From Mumia sp. ZJ1417 (GTDB lineage Bacteria > Actinomycetota > Actinomycetes > Propionibacteriales > Nocardioidaceae), in NCBI RefSeq assembly GCF_014127285.1, contig NZ_CP059901.1, positions 3,906,001-3,970,000 on the forward strand: a stretch of DNA of 64,000 nucleotides, read 5' to 3'. Position 1 is the stretch's first letter; each line of letters starts with the position of its first letter. Below, one piece after another: positions 8,557-17,315 of this stretch. The notes below the pieces were generated by a model. The model saw nothing but the letters and a program-made list of their open reading frames with translations, ran no database searches and had not been told where the DNA came from. The position numbers and the translations under genes were made by a program.

Positions 8557-9755
8557 CAGAACCCCAGGATCTTGGCGACCAGGTCGTTCATGACCTCGGT
8601 CGCGCCGCCCCCGATGCCGAGGATGCGCGCGTCGCGGTAGTGGCGATCGATCTCGGACTCGCGCATGTATCCCATGCCACCGTGAATCTGCACTGCCTCG
8701 TCCACCACGAACGCGCAGGCCGCGACGGCGTCGTTCTTGGCGATCGCGGCGTCGGCGGCCAGGCGCATCGGGTCGACGTCCGCGCCCGCGGACGCGGCGG
8801 CGGCACGCTCGACGACCTGGCGCGTGTACGCCCGTGCCGTCGTCGTCGCGCGGTGCATCTCGACCAGCTTGTGGCGGATCACCTGGCGGCTCGCGAGCGG
8901 ACGACCAAACGTCTCGCGCTCCTTCGCGTACGCGACCGCGAGGTCGAGTGCGCGCTGCGCGGTCGCGTACGACTGCACCGCCAAGCTGAGGCGCTCATTG
9001 ACGAACTGCTGCATGACGAGGACGAAGCCGCCGTTCTCCTCACCGACAAGGTTCTCGGCAGGGACACGGGCATCGTCGAACGCCAGCTCGGCGGTGTCAG
9101 AGCAGTGCCAGCCCATCTTGCGCAGCGGGCGCTGCACTGTGAAGCCGGGAGTGCCCTTGTCGACGACGAGCAGCGAGATGCCGCCGAACCCGTCGCCACC
9201 GGTCCGGACGGCCGTCGTCACGAAGTCGGCGCGAACACCGGAGGTGATGAAGGTCTTGGCGCCGTTGACGACGTACCCGTCGCCTTCACGCGCGGCGCGT
9301 GTGCGCAGGTTCGCGACGTCGGAGCCACCGCTCGGCTCGGTCACGCCGAGCGCGCCGATCATCTCCCCTGCGAGCGTCGGGCGGACGTAGCGGTCGACGA
9401 GCGCCGCGCTGCGCTCGGACGGCGCTGAGAGGTGCGCGGACACGATGTGAGGCAGTGCGATGCCGTGGGTGAACAGCGCGGCCATCAGGCCCGACGATCC
9501 TCCCGACTCGATGACCGCCTCGGTGAGCACGGAGATGTCGACGACGTCACCGCCCTGTCCACCGACGTCCTCGGGGAAGCCGATGCCGAGGAACCCGGCG
9601 GCCGCCGCCTTCTTGTGCAGCTCGCGCGGGATCTCGCCGTCGTCCTCCCACCCGGCCAGGTTCGGGACGATCTCGTGGGTCGTGAAGCGCGTGACCGCGT
9701 CGCGCAGCGCCGTGCGCTCGGGCGTCGACCAGGCGTCGTACGGGGCAGCGGTCAT
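8556..9755 (-). CDS. Acyl-CoA dehydrogenase (FadE13/AtuD-like)
   Basis: A 399-residue flavoenzyme. ALGVTEPSGGSDVANLRTRA is the FAD-proximal signature, GAKTFITSGVRADFV lies in the beta-domain, and the C-terminus has QIHGGMGYMRESEIDRHYRD then ILGIGGGATEV. The usual catalytic EG is GG here, as in citronellyl-CoA-type dehydrogenases, so the base must be at an alternative position. It corresponds to mycobacterial FadE13. It overlaps the AtuA-like gene by four bases. Two different dehydrogenases in one operon suggest two oxidation steps or two chain lengths. Confidence 0.92.
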   Translation of the reverse strand: MTAAPYDAWSTPERTALRDAVTRFTTHEIVPNLAGWEDDGEIPRELHKKAAAAGFLGIGFPEDVGGQGGDVVDISVLTEAVIESGGSSGLMAALFTHGIALPHIVSAHLSAPSERSAALVDRYVRPTLAGEMIGALGVTEPSGGSDVANLRTRAAREGDGYVVNGAKTFITSGVRADFVTTAVRTGGDGFGGISLLVVDKGTPGFTVQRPLRKMGWHCSDTAELAFDDARVPAENLVGEENGGFVLVMQQFVNERLSLAVQSYATAQRALDLAVAYAKERETFGRPLASRQVIRHKLVEMHRATTTARAYTRQVVERAAAASAGADVDPMRLAADAAIAKNDAVAACAFVVDEAVQIHGGMGYMRESEIDRHYRDARILGIGGGATEVMNDLVAKILGF

Positions 9756-11509
9756 CGCAGGAGCTCCTCAGGAACGTCGACCACACGGGCGCGAAGCCAC
9801 TCGCCGAGCGCCTTGGCCTGCGGGTCGAACCGGGTGGAGGCGGCCACGCCGTCGCCGAGGAAGCCGTGGGCGACGACGTTGACCGCGCGGAGGTTGGGCA
9901 GCGAGTGGATCTCGAGGTCGAGACCCGCAGCCTCGGGGATCAGCGTCACGAACGTGTCAGCGTCGAGCAGGTCGACAAGCCACGCGTACGCGGCGTCGGG
10001 GTCGGCGACGTCGCTGCGGACCCAGACGCCGACGTTGGCGTCGCCCCCCTTGTCGCCGCTGCGCGCATGCACGACCCGGCCGAGGGCGACGGCTTGGGTG
10101 GTCTCGCTACGGGCTCCGTTGGTCGAGTAGTCCGAGCCGCTAGGCAAGGACGTATCGACACCCGGCGACGACGTCTCGAGGCCCGCCGGTGGTGGCACGT
10201 CGATTCGCGTGCCGTCGGCGAGCACGACGGTGTGCGGCACGAGCTCCTGCGGCACGTACGCTGGGGTGTAGACCCCGTACGGGGTCCCGGCTGCGGGCGG
10301 TCGCGTCACGGTGAACCCCGGGTACGAGGCCAGTGCGAGCTCGACGGCCGCGGACGAGAACGCGCGTCCGACCGGGTCGGGGGACATCGCCTTCACGTGG
10401 CAGCGCAGCAGCGCCGTCGCCTGCCCCTGGGTCCGGGGGTCTGCGACGTCCGTGCGGTCGAGGTCCCAGACGACCTCGTCCGGCATCCCGGCCGGCGACT
10501 GCGCGAGCGCGTCCTCGACCTGGAGGCGCACCAGCGCGGCCTTCTCCTCGATGTCGAGGCCGGTCAGCACGAGCTCGACGGTGTTGCGGAACCCGCCGAA
10601 GGAGTTGAGCGCGACCTTCGTGGTCGCCGGCGGAGCGGACCCGCGTACACCGGAGACGGCCACCCTGTCCTCGCCGTCCTGCGTGAGGACGATCGAGTCC
10701 AGATGGGTGACGACGTCTGGTCCGGCGTACGCGGGCCCGCCGATCTCGTACACGAGCTGGGCCGTGACGGTGTCGACGGTGACCACGCCCCCGGTCCCCT
10801 CGTGCTTGGTGATGACGCTGCTGCCGTCCGACGCGACCTCCGCGATCGGGAAGCCGGGGTGCAGCAGGACCTTGGGGTCGAGCGTCGCGAACCCGGAGAA
10901 GTTGCCGCCCGTCGCCTGCGCCCCGCACTCGACGACGTGCCCGGCGACCACGGCGCCGGCGAGCGCGTCGTAGTCCTCACGCCCCCACCCGTACGCGTGG
11001 ATGGCAGGCCCGACGACAACCGACGCGTCGGTGACACGACCGGTCACGACGACGTCCGCGCCGGCCTCGAGCGCCGCGGCGATGCCGAACGCGCCGAGAT
11101 AGGCGTTGGCGGTGATCGGCGGCTGTCCGCCGTGTCCGACGAGGCCGAGCTCGTCGGCGCGCGGACGCAGGTCGTCGCCCTCGACATGGGCGACGACGAT
11201 CTCGAGCCCCTGCTCGGCAGCGATCTCGCGCAGCTTGTCGGCGAGCCCTGCGGGGTTGAGACCGCCGGCGTTGGTGACGATGCGGACACCGCGCTCCTTG
11301 GCCAGGCCCATGCACTCGGTCATCTGGCGGACGAACGTCTTGGCGTAGCCGAGCGAAGGGTCCTTGAGGCGGTCGCGGCCGAGGATGAGCATCGTGAGCT
11401 CGGCGAGGTAGTCGCCCGTGAGGTAGTCGAGGTCACCCTCGGTGAGCATCTCGCGCATCGCCGCGAGACGGTCGCCGTAGAAGCCCGAGCAGTTGCCGAT
11501 GCGGATCAT
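9752..11509 (-). CDS. atuA: Acyclic terpene utilisation AtuA-like protein
   Basis: A 585-residue protein starting at MIRIGNCSGFYGDRLAAMREM; the frame extends upstream only through repeat sequence. The N-terminal AtuA domain (about residues 1-445) has DYLTGDYLAELTM, IVTNAGGLNP and GRVTDASVVVGPAIHAYGWG. A C-terminal AtuA-like ferredoxin-fold domain (about residues 480-585) has RSGDKGGDANVGVWVRS. AtuA is required for citronellol/geraniol growth in Pseudomonas, but its reaction is unknown. A 43-bp dispersed repeat (10120-10162) encodes the linker DTSLPSGSDYST between the domains. Its place beside the carboxylase genes is the strongest link of this operon to branched isoprenoid acids. Confidence 0.88.
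   Translation of the reverse strand: MIRIGNCSGFYGDRLAAMREMLTEGDLDYLTGDYLAELTMLILGRDRLKDPSLGYAKTFVRQMTECMGLAKERGVRIVTNAGGLNPAGLADKLREIAAEQGLEIVVAHVEGDDLRPRADELGLVGHGGQPPITANAYLGAFGIAAALEAGADVVVTGRVTDASVVVGPAIHAYGWGREDYDALAGAVVAGHVVECGAQATGGNFSGFATLDPKVLLHPGFPIAEVASDGSSVITKHEGTGGVVTVDTVTAQLVYEIGGPAYAGPDVVTHLDSIVLTQDGEDRVAVSGVRGSAPPATTKVALNSFGGFRNTVELVLTGLDIEEKAALVRLQVEDALAQSPAGMPDEVVWDLDRTDVADPRTQGQATALLRCHVKAMSPDPVGRAFSSAAVELALASYPGFTVTRPPAAGTPYGVYTPAYVPQELVPHTVVLADGTRIDVPPPAGLETSSPGVDTSLPSGSDYSTNGARSETTQAVALGRVVHARSGDKGGDANVGVWVRSDVADPDAAYAWLVDLLDADTFVTLIPEAAGLDLEIHSLPNLRAVNVVAHGFLGDGVAASTRFDPQAKALGEWLRARVVDVPEELLR
10120..10162 (-). repeat. 43-bp dispersed repeat, copy A, in frame in atuA-like gene
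   Basis: On the minus strand it matches 31630-31672 (plus strand) at 41 of 43 bases. Both copies run in the coding sense and in the same frame, giving VDTSLPSGSDYST here and LDTSSPSGSDYST there. It lies in the linker between the two protein domains. Confidence 0.85.
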
Positions 11510-12417
11510 GCCGACCCCTCCGCCGGTCGAGCCTGTCGAGACCCCTCCGCCGGTCGAGCCGCACCTTCCGCCGGTCGAGCCTGTCGAGACCCCACCGGCA
11601 CCGGGTCGGGACCCGGGAGCCCCGCGAAGGCCTGCACGATGTCGAGCCACTCGTCGGCGGCGGCACCGTGGGCGACCACGTCGACGTCGTCGCGGGTACG
11701 ACGGCGCGTCGCGAGCAGCGCGAAGTCGTAGCCGTCGCCGGTGACGCGGTCCTCGGCGTCCTCCGGCCCCCACGCCCACGTCTCGCCGTCGGTGCCGACG
11801 AGCTCGACACGGACCGGTGTCGAGGGGATGTCGCGACCGCGGACGAGATAGGCGAAGGCGCGGGTACGGAAACCGAGGTTCGCGACGTGCTTCGCGCGGG
11901 CGGTGCGCGGCAGCTCGATGCCGAAGGCCTCCGCGACGTCACGTCCGTGCGCCCAGGTCTCCATCAGCCGTGCGGTCGCCATTGAGGCCGGGCTCATCGG
12001 CGGGCCGAACCAGGCGATCTTCTCGCCCGCGGGCACCGCCCGGAGAGCGTCGGCCAGCTGTCGGCGCCCGTCGCGCCATGTGGCGAGCAGCTCCTGCGGC
12101 GCGAGCGCGGCGAGCCGGTCGGCCTCGGCGTCGACGTAGCCGGTCGGGTTCTCGACCGCGTTCTTGATCAGTGTCGCGAACGCCTCGCCGCCCTCGATCG
12201 CCGCGAGCGAGGCGCTGTCGGTCCAGTGCAGGTGTGCGATCTGGTGCGCGACGTCCCAGCCCGGCGCGGGCGTCGCGGTGGCCCATCCGGCGTCGTCCAG
12301 GTCGGCGACGATCGCGTCGAGCTGCTGGCTCTCCGCGTGGAGGTCGGCGAGGACGGCCTCGAGGACCGCGTGGCGGGCCGCGTCGGGCGTCGGGTCGGGC
12401 GAGGTGTCGGTGCTCAT
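11506..12417 (-). CDS. TIGR03084 family metal-binding (DinB-like) protein
   Basis: A 303-residue protein starting at MSTDTSPDPTPD. It has an N-terminal four-helix DinB/maleylpyruvate-isomerase fold: HAESQQLDAIVADL, then AHQIAHLHWTD with likely metal-binding histidines, and METWAHGRDVAEAFG. Such proteins are mycothiol-linked or general metal-binding transferases; this subfamily has no known reaction. It shares a base with the TetR stop and overlaps the atuA-like start by four bases. The last residues (GSRQARPAEGAARPAEG...) are encoded by tandem dispersed repeats rather than family sequence, so the natural C-terminus has probably been replaced. Confidence 0.82.
   Translation of the reverse strand: MSTDTSPDPTPDAARHAVLEAVLADLHAESQQLDAIVADLDDAGWATATPAPGWDVAHQIAHLHWTDSASLAAIEGGEAFATLIKNAVENPTGYVDAEADRLAALAPQELLATWRDGRRQLADALRAVPAGEKIAWFGPPMSPASMATARLMETWAHGRDVAEAFGIELPRTARAKHVANLGFRTRAFAYLVRGRDIPSTPVRVELVGTDGETWAWGPEDAEDRVTGDGYDFALLATRRRTRDDVDVVAHGAAADEWLDIVQAFAGLPGPDPVPVGSRQARPAEGAARPAEGSRQARPAEGSA
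11523..11593 (-). repeat. Three tandem units of dispersed repeat
   Basis: Full units CCGGTCGAGCCTGTCGAGAC(CCC) lie at 11523-11545 and 11571-11593, with a truncated unit CCGGTCGAGCC at 11550-11560. They encode the C-terminal SRQARPAEG repeats of the TIGR03084 protein. Confidence 0.85.
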
Positions 12418-13016
12418 CAGCGTTCCAGCTCCGTGTCGAGGGTGATCGCCCACGCGTCGAGGATCGACGTGCGGCGTGCGGTGTCATCCGAGAGAGAGGC
12501 GGCGAGCCCGAGCCCGCGCATGAGGTCGAGGGTGGCTTGGACGAGCTGCCGGTTGCGGCCCCGGTTGTCGTCGATGCCGAGCAGGTCGACCGCGTAGGCG
12601 TGGGTCTCGCGGCCGACGCGGCGCTCCAACGGGCCGACTGCGGCCCGCAGCTCGTCGTCGGTGCGGGCGGCGACCCACAGCTCGAGCGCCGCGAAGAAGA
12701 CCGGCGAGACGAACTGTGCGGCGAGCACGTCGAGCACCGCCCGCGTACGACCTTGGGCCGGCAGCCCTCGCACGGCTGCGGCGAGGTCGTCGCGGCGCCG
12801 CTCGGTCAGGTGGTCGACGGCAGCGATGACGAGGGCCTGCTTGCTCGGGAAGTGGTGCAGCTGCGCTCCGCGCGAGACGCCGGCGCGCTGCGAGACGACG
12901 GTCGTGCTGGTGCCCGACCAGCCGAGCTCGACGAGCGAGTCGACGGTCGCCTCCAGCAGCCGCTGGCGCATGAGGCGGCTGCGCTCGCCCTGCGTCGTGC
13001 GTGTGGTCGCGGTCAC
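12417..13016 (-). CDS. TetR-family transcriptional regulator of the carboxylase operon
   Basis: A 199-residue regulator taken from GTG at 13016 (VTATTRTTQGERSRLMRQRL); a TTG at 13037 is an alternative. The N-terminal HTH is ATVDSLVELGWSGTSTTVVSQRAGVSRGAQLHHFPSKQ split over residues 24-61, with the diagnostic AGVSRGAQLHHFPSK second half. The C-terminal ligand domain is helical. As first gene of the nine-gene operon it is likely an acyl-CoA-responsive autoregulator. The 13017-13131 spacer to the divergent MOSC gene contains TTGACT on the minus strand and an ACAG-N6-CTGT palindrome that could be its operator. Confidence 0.88.
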   Translation of the reverse strand: MTATTRTTQGERSRLMRQRLLEATVDSLVELGWSGTSTTVVSQRAGVSRGAQLHHFPSKQALVIAAVDHLTERRRDDLAAAVRGLPAQGRTRAVLDVLAAQFVSPVFFAALELWVAARTDDELRAAVGPLERRVGRETHAYAVDLLGIDDNRGRNRQLVQATLDLMRGLGLAASLSDDTARRTSILDAWAITLDTELER

Positions 13017-13131
13017 GCCCTCATCATCGCTCCGCAACTAACAAACAGTCAACCCTGTCTTTTTCTGCGAAAGGCCCACCCGCCCAGGAATGCGGTCGAG
13101 GCGCAGCCCGCTGCGCCCCTACGCTGACCCC

Positions 13132-13956
13132 GTGCGCATCGCGTCCCTGCACCTCTATCCCGTCAAGTCCACCGCCCCTCACGACGTGGACCGCGCGACG
13201 GTCGAACCGTGGGGTCTAGCCGGCGACCGGCGGTGGCTCGTGATCGGACCGGACGGCCGCAAGGTCGACGCCCTCGCCCACCCCCGGATCCTCGCCGTGC
13301 ACGCCACCCCGACGGTCGACGGTCTCCTCCTGCGTTCCGGCGGCCTCCCCGACCTCCTCGCGCCTCGACCGGTGCACGGTGTCGACATCCCCGTCGGCAT
13401 CTCCCGCCAGGACGCCCTGCGGTACGCGGGCGAGGATGCCGAGACGTGGATCTCCAAGGCGATCGGCACCGCGGCTCGGCTCGTGTGGCAGGAGGACCCC
13501 ACCCTCCGCCCGATGTCGGCGACCCACGGAGGGACGAGCGGCGAGCCGTTGACGCTCGCCGACACCGCACCGATCCTCCTCACCACCACGTCCTCGCTCG
13601 ACCAGCTCAACGCGTGGGTCGCCGAGACCCCGGACCCGAATCCGCTCTCCATGCGCCGGTTTCGCCCCAACGTCGTCGTGGAGGCCGACCCCGACGAGCT
13701 CGCCCCGTTCGAGGAGGACGGCTGGCGTACGGTCACGCTCGGCGACGTCCCGTTCCGCTTCGCCGAGCTCTGCGACCGCTGCGCGATCACGCTGATCGAC
13801 CCGCGGACGCTCGTACGCGGCAAGGAACCGATCCGGACGCTGTCGCGCACGCGAAAGTGGGACGGGGTCACGTGGTTCGGTGTCCGCATGGTCCCGACCA
13901 CGATCGGGACGCTTCAGGTCGGCGATCCGGTGAGCGTGACCCGCGCACTACCGTGA
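13132..13956 (+). CDS. MOSC domain protein with N-terminal beta-barrel
   Basis: A 274-residue protein starting at GTG (VRIASLHLYPVKS). The N-terminal MOSC_N barrel has GLAGDRRWLVIGPDGRKVDA. The C-terminal MOSC domain has RRFRPNVVVEADP, then FAELCDRCAITLIDP with the conserved Cys pair, and GVRMVPTTIGTLQVGDPV. The family binds molybdenum cofactor in sulfur form, as in mitochondrial amidoxime reducing component (mARC) and YcbX, which reduce N-hydroxylated compounds. It ends five bases before the DUF2804 gene. Confidence 0.88.
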   Translation: MRIASLHLYPVKSTAPHDVDRATVEPWGLAGDRRWLVIGPDGRKVDALAHPRILAVHATPTVDGLLLRSGGLPDLLAPRPVHGVDIPVGISRQDALRYAGEDAETWISKAIGTAARLVWQEDPTLRPMSATHGGTSGEPLTLADTAPILLTTTSSLDQLNAWVAETPDPNPLSMRRFRPNVVVEADPDELAPFEEDGWRTVTLGDVPFRFAELCDRCAITLIDPRTLVRGKEPIRTLSRTRKWDGVTWFGVRMVPTTIGTLQVGDPVSVTRALP

Positions 13957-13960
13957 CGCC

Positions 13961-14947
13961 ATGCCCGAGCGTGAGATCACCAGCCCCGTCGACCTCTGCG
14001 GCCCCGACGGCCGCCTGAACCCCGACGCCGTCGGCTGGACGCGACGGCCCTTGCACCGCGCGAACCTCCGCGGCTGGGGGCGTACGAAGCGCTGGGAGTA
14101 CTGGGGGGTGGTCTCCCCCACCCACGTGATCGGCATCCAGGTGTCGTCGCTCGACTACGCCGCCGTGCACGGCCTGTACGTCCTGGACCGCCGCAGCGGC
14201 CAGGAGTGGCGTCACGACGTCACCGTCCCGCTCGGGCGCGGCGTCGCCCTGCCCGACCGGGCCGGCAGCGGACGCGTCGCGGTGGTCGCGAAGGACCTGA
14301 CGGTCGACATCGACCAGCCCACCGCCGGCACGACGGGTCCGACGACGATCCGTGCCACCTCGCCGCAGATCACGCTCACACTCACGGTCGAGCAGCCGGA
14401 GGGTCACGAGTCGATGGGCGTGGTCGTGCCGTGGAGCACGCGCCGGTTCCAGTACACGGTCAAAGACCTCGCCCGCCCCGTACGCGGCACGCTCGGGATC
14501 GACGGTGTCGCTCACCCGCTCACCGACGCGTACGCCGTGCTCGACCACGGGCGCGGCGTCTGGCCGTACCGGATGACCTGGAACTGGGGCGCCGGATCCG
14601 GTCCCGGCGGCAATGCCGTCCAGCTCGGCGGCCGGTGGACCGACGGCACCGGGTCGACCGAGAACGCGATCGTCGTCGACGGCATCGTCCACAAGATCGG
14701 AGCCACGCTCACCTGGTCGTACGACCGCGACGACTGGCGTGCACCGTGGCGGGTCACCGGCGACGGCGTGGACGCGACCTTTGTCCCCGAGCACGTCCGC
14801 GAGGCGCGCACCGAGCTCGTGGTCCTCGGCAACTCCACCCACCAGGCGTTCGGGACGTGGGCGGGCACGGCGCGCGCCGACGACGGCACCACCCTGGCGC
14901 TCGACGGGCTCGTGGGATGGGCCGAGGAGGCCAGCAACCGCTGGTGA
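13961..14947 (+). CDS. DUF2804 domain-containing protein
   Basis: A 328-residue protein starting at MPEREITSPVDLCGPDG, the usual beginning of DUF2804. Recognisable segments are NLRGWGRTKRWEYWGVVSP, HGLYVLDRRSG and DHGRGVWPYRMTWNWGAGSG. The fold is probably a hydratase-like beta-sandwich, but the reaction is not known and no signal peptide is seen. Its short spacing to the MOSC gene suggests one transcript. It is followed 73 bases later by the GH3 gene. Confidence 0.85.
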   Translation: MPEREITSPVDLCGPDGRLNPDAVGWTRRPLHRANLRGWGRTKRWEYWGVVSPTHVIGIQVSSLDYAAVHGLYVLDRRSGQEWRHDVTVPLGRGVALPDRAGSGRVAVVAKDLTVDIDQPTAGTTGPTTIRATSPQITLTLTVEQPEGHESMGVVVPWSTRRFQYTVKDLARPVRGTLGIDGVAHPLTDAYAVLDHGRGVWPYRMTWNWGAGSGPGGNAVQLGGRWTDGTGSTENAIVVDGIVHKIGATLTWSYDRDDWRAPWRVTGDGVDATFVPEHVREARTELVVLGNSTHQAFGTWAGTARADDGTTLALDGLVGWAEEASNRW

Positions 14948-15020
14948 GACCGGGTGATCTGCGCGAACCCCGTCGCGTGGTTACAGTCACCGACAGGTTC
15001 ACACGTCGATCGGGGGGACG

Positions 15021-17315
15021 ATGTCGGGGGACGATTCCGTGCGCACAGGAGACCCTGTCGCGCGACTGACCCTGGAGCAGAAGGCCTCGCTCACCTCGGG
15101 GAGCGACTTCTGGCACACGCAGCCGGTCGAGGAGGCCGGCGTCGCGGCGATCATGCTGGCCGACGGGCCGACCGGGCTCCGCAAGCAGGCGGGCGAGAGC
15201 GGACTCTCGCTCGGGATGGGCCAGAGCGTGCCCGCCACCTGCTTCCCGACGGCGACGACGCTGGGGTCCTCCTGGGACCCCGACCTCGTCGAGCGCGTCG
15301 CGGCCGCGATCGCCCGCGAGGCGCGTGCCGAAGGCGTCTCGGTCGTCCTCGCGCCCGGCGTGAACATCAAGCGCTCACCGCTGTGCGGACGCAACTTCGA
15401 GTACCTCTCGGAGGATCCGTACCTGTCCGGCGAGCTCGGCCTCGCGTTCGTCCGCGGCCTGCAGACCCAGGGCGTCGGCGCCTCGGTGAAGCACTTCGCG
15501 GCCAACAACGCCGAGACCGACCGCATGCGGCTGTCGGCCGACGTGGACGAGAGGACGCTGCACGAGATCTACCTGGCCGCGTTCGAGCGCGTCGTCACCG
15601 CCGGCGACCCGTGGACGGTGATGGCCTCGTACAACAAGATCAACGGCACGTACGCCACCGAGAACGCGTGGCTGCTGCGCGACGTGCTGCGCGACACCTG
15701 GGGCTTCGACGGCGTCGTGGTCTCCGACTGGGGCGCCGTGCACGACCGGGCGGCGGCGCTGCGGGGCGGCACCGACCTGGCGATGCCGCCGTTCGGGGAC
15801 GATGACACGGTCGTGGACGCCGTCCACGCCGGGACGCTCTCGGAGTCCGTGGTCGACGAGGCCGTACGCCGGGTGCTGGCGCTGGTCGCGCGCGCGGGGG
15901 CGGCAGCCGGGGACGACGATCCCGACGAAAAGAACACCTTCTCCGAGGAGGCCCGCCTCTCCCATCACGAGCTCGCTCGCGAGGCCGCAGTCGCAGGGTC
16001 GGTGCTGCTCAAGAACGACCCCGTCGGTGGTGCTCCCCTGCTGCCGCTGAGCGAGTCGGCCGACGTGCTCGTCGTCGGCGAGCTCGCCCGCACCCCGCGC
16101 TTCCAAGGCTCGGGATCCTCACGGGTCAATCCGACGCAGGTCGACGTCCCGCTGGACGCGCTGCGCGCGACGTGGGGCGCCGACCTCCCCTTCGAGCCGG
16201 GCTACACCCTCGACGGCACGCCCGAGGAGGACCGGACGCTGCGGGCGGCCGCCGTCGAGGCCGCACGCGCCGACCGTACGGTCGTGTGTCTGCTGGGGCT
16301 GCCCGAGTCGTACGAGTCGGAGGGGTACGACCGCACGCACCTGGATCTGCCGCCCGCCCAGGTCGAGCTGGTCCAGGAGCTCGTCGCCGCCAACCCGCGG
16401 GTCGTGGTGGTGCTCGCCAACGGAGGCATCATCACCCCCGTCGCGTGGTCGCGCGAGGTGCCTGCCCTGCTCGAGGCATGGCTCGCCGGTCAGGCCGTCG
16501 GCTCCGCGATCGCCGACCTGCTCTCCGGCCGTGCCGAGCCCACCGGACGGCTGGCCGAGACGATCCCGTTCCGCCTCGAGGACACCCCGGCCTACCTCGA
16601 CTTCCCCGGTCACCTCGGCCACTCCCGCTACGGCGAAGGTGTCTTCGTCGGCTACCGGTACTACGACGTGAAGCACATCCCGCCGGCGTACCCGTTCGGC
16701 CACGGCCTCGGCTACACGACGTTCGCCCAGGGCGACCTGGCCGTCGACGTCGCGGGCGAGGGCGACGAGGTGCGGGCGACGGTGTCGGTGACCGTCACGA
16801 ACACAGGCTCGCGTACGGGTACGGAGGTCGTGCAGGTCTACGTCAGCGACCTCGAGTCGCCCGTCGCGCGGCCCGAGCGTGAGCTCAAGGGGTTCGCCCG
16901 GGTCACGCTCGACCCCGGCGCGTCGCAGCGGGTCGTGCTGGAGCTCGGCCCGCGCGCGTTCGCGTACTGGCACCCCGTCCTGCGCCGGTGGGTGGTCGAG
17001 CCCGGCACGTTCACCGTGTCGATCGGCGCCTCGTCGGCAGACCTGCGGCGCAGCATCACGGTCACGGTGGAGGGGACGCGGGTCCGGACCCCGCTGAGTG
17101 CCGAGTCGACGGTCGCCGAGTGGAGTGCCGACCCGGTCGGCGGCCCGCTCCTCGCGAGGGCGTTCGGAGGGGGCGCGGCGCTCACGGACAACCCGATGGC
17201 CGCCGAGGTGCCGCTCGGCGTCCTCGCCGGTCTCGCCGGGTTCCCCCGCGCGAATGTCGACGTGCTCGTCGACGCTGCGAACCCCGACGACGAGGGCGAC
17301 GGCGCTACTCGCTGA
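15021..17315 (+). CDS. Glycoside hydrolase family 3 beta-glucosidase
   Basis: A 764-residue protein. The GH3 N-terminal barrel (residues about 10-290) has PVEEAGVAAIMLADGPTGLR, SVKHFAANN and the nucleophile Asp236 in VVSDWGAVHD. The GH3 C-terminal domain (about 320-560) has GYDRTHLDLPPAQ and YRYYDVKHIPPAYPFGHGLGYT. A fibronectin-III-like domain (about 580-680) has VTNTGSRTGTEVVQVYV. There is no signal peptide, so it should act inside the cell on imported disaccharides or glucosides. Its 3' end overlaps the convergent YbaK gene by 11 bases. It may complement the GH1 enzyme at 24.3 kb, but no CebR operator is seen here. Confidence 0.93.
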   Translation: MSGDDSVRTGDPVARLTLEQKASLTSGSDFWHTQPVEEAGVAAIMLADGPTGLRKQAGESGLSLGMGQSVPATCFPTATTLGSSWDPDLVERVAAAIAREARAEGVSVVLAPGVNIKRSPLCGRNFEYLSEDPYLSGELGLAFVRGLQTQGVGASVKHFAANNAETDRMRLSADVDERTLHEIYLAAFERVVTAGDPWTVMASYNKINGTYATENAWLLRDVLRDTWGFDGVVVSDWGAVHDRAAALRGGTDLAMPPFGDDDTVVDAVHAGTLSESVVDEAVRRVLALVARAGAAAGDDDPDEKNTFSEEARLSHHELAREAAVAGSVLLKNDPVGGAPLLPLSESADVLVVGELARTPRFQGSGSSRVNPTQVDVPLDALRATWGADLPFEPGYTLDGTPEEDRTLRAAAVEAARADRTVVCLLGLPESYESEGYDRTHLDLPPAQVELVQELVAANPRVVVVLANGGIITPVAWSREVPALLEAWLAGQAVGSAIADLLSGRAEPTGRLAETIPFRLEDTPAYLDFPGHLGHSRYGEGVFVGYRYYDVKHIPPAYPFGHGLGYTTFAQGDLAVDVAGEGDEVRATVSVTVTNTGSRTGTEVVQVYVSDLESPVARPERELKGFARVTLDPGASQRVVLELGPRAFAYWHPVLRRWVVEPGTFTVSIGASSADLRRSITVTVEGTRVRTPLSAESTVAEWSADPVGGPLLARAFGGGAALTDNPMAAEVPLGVLAGLAGFPRANVDVLVDAANPDDEGDGATR

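Noticed and set aside
9866-11731. 621-codon plus-strand open frame opposite the atuA-like gene
   Set aside because: Shadow frame; sequence composition is repetitive Arg/Val/Asp without domains.
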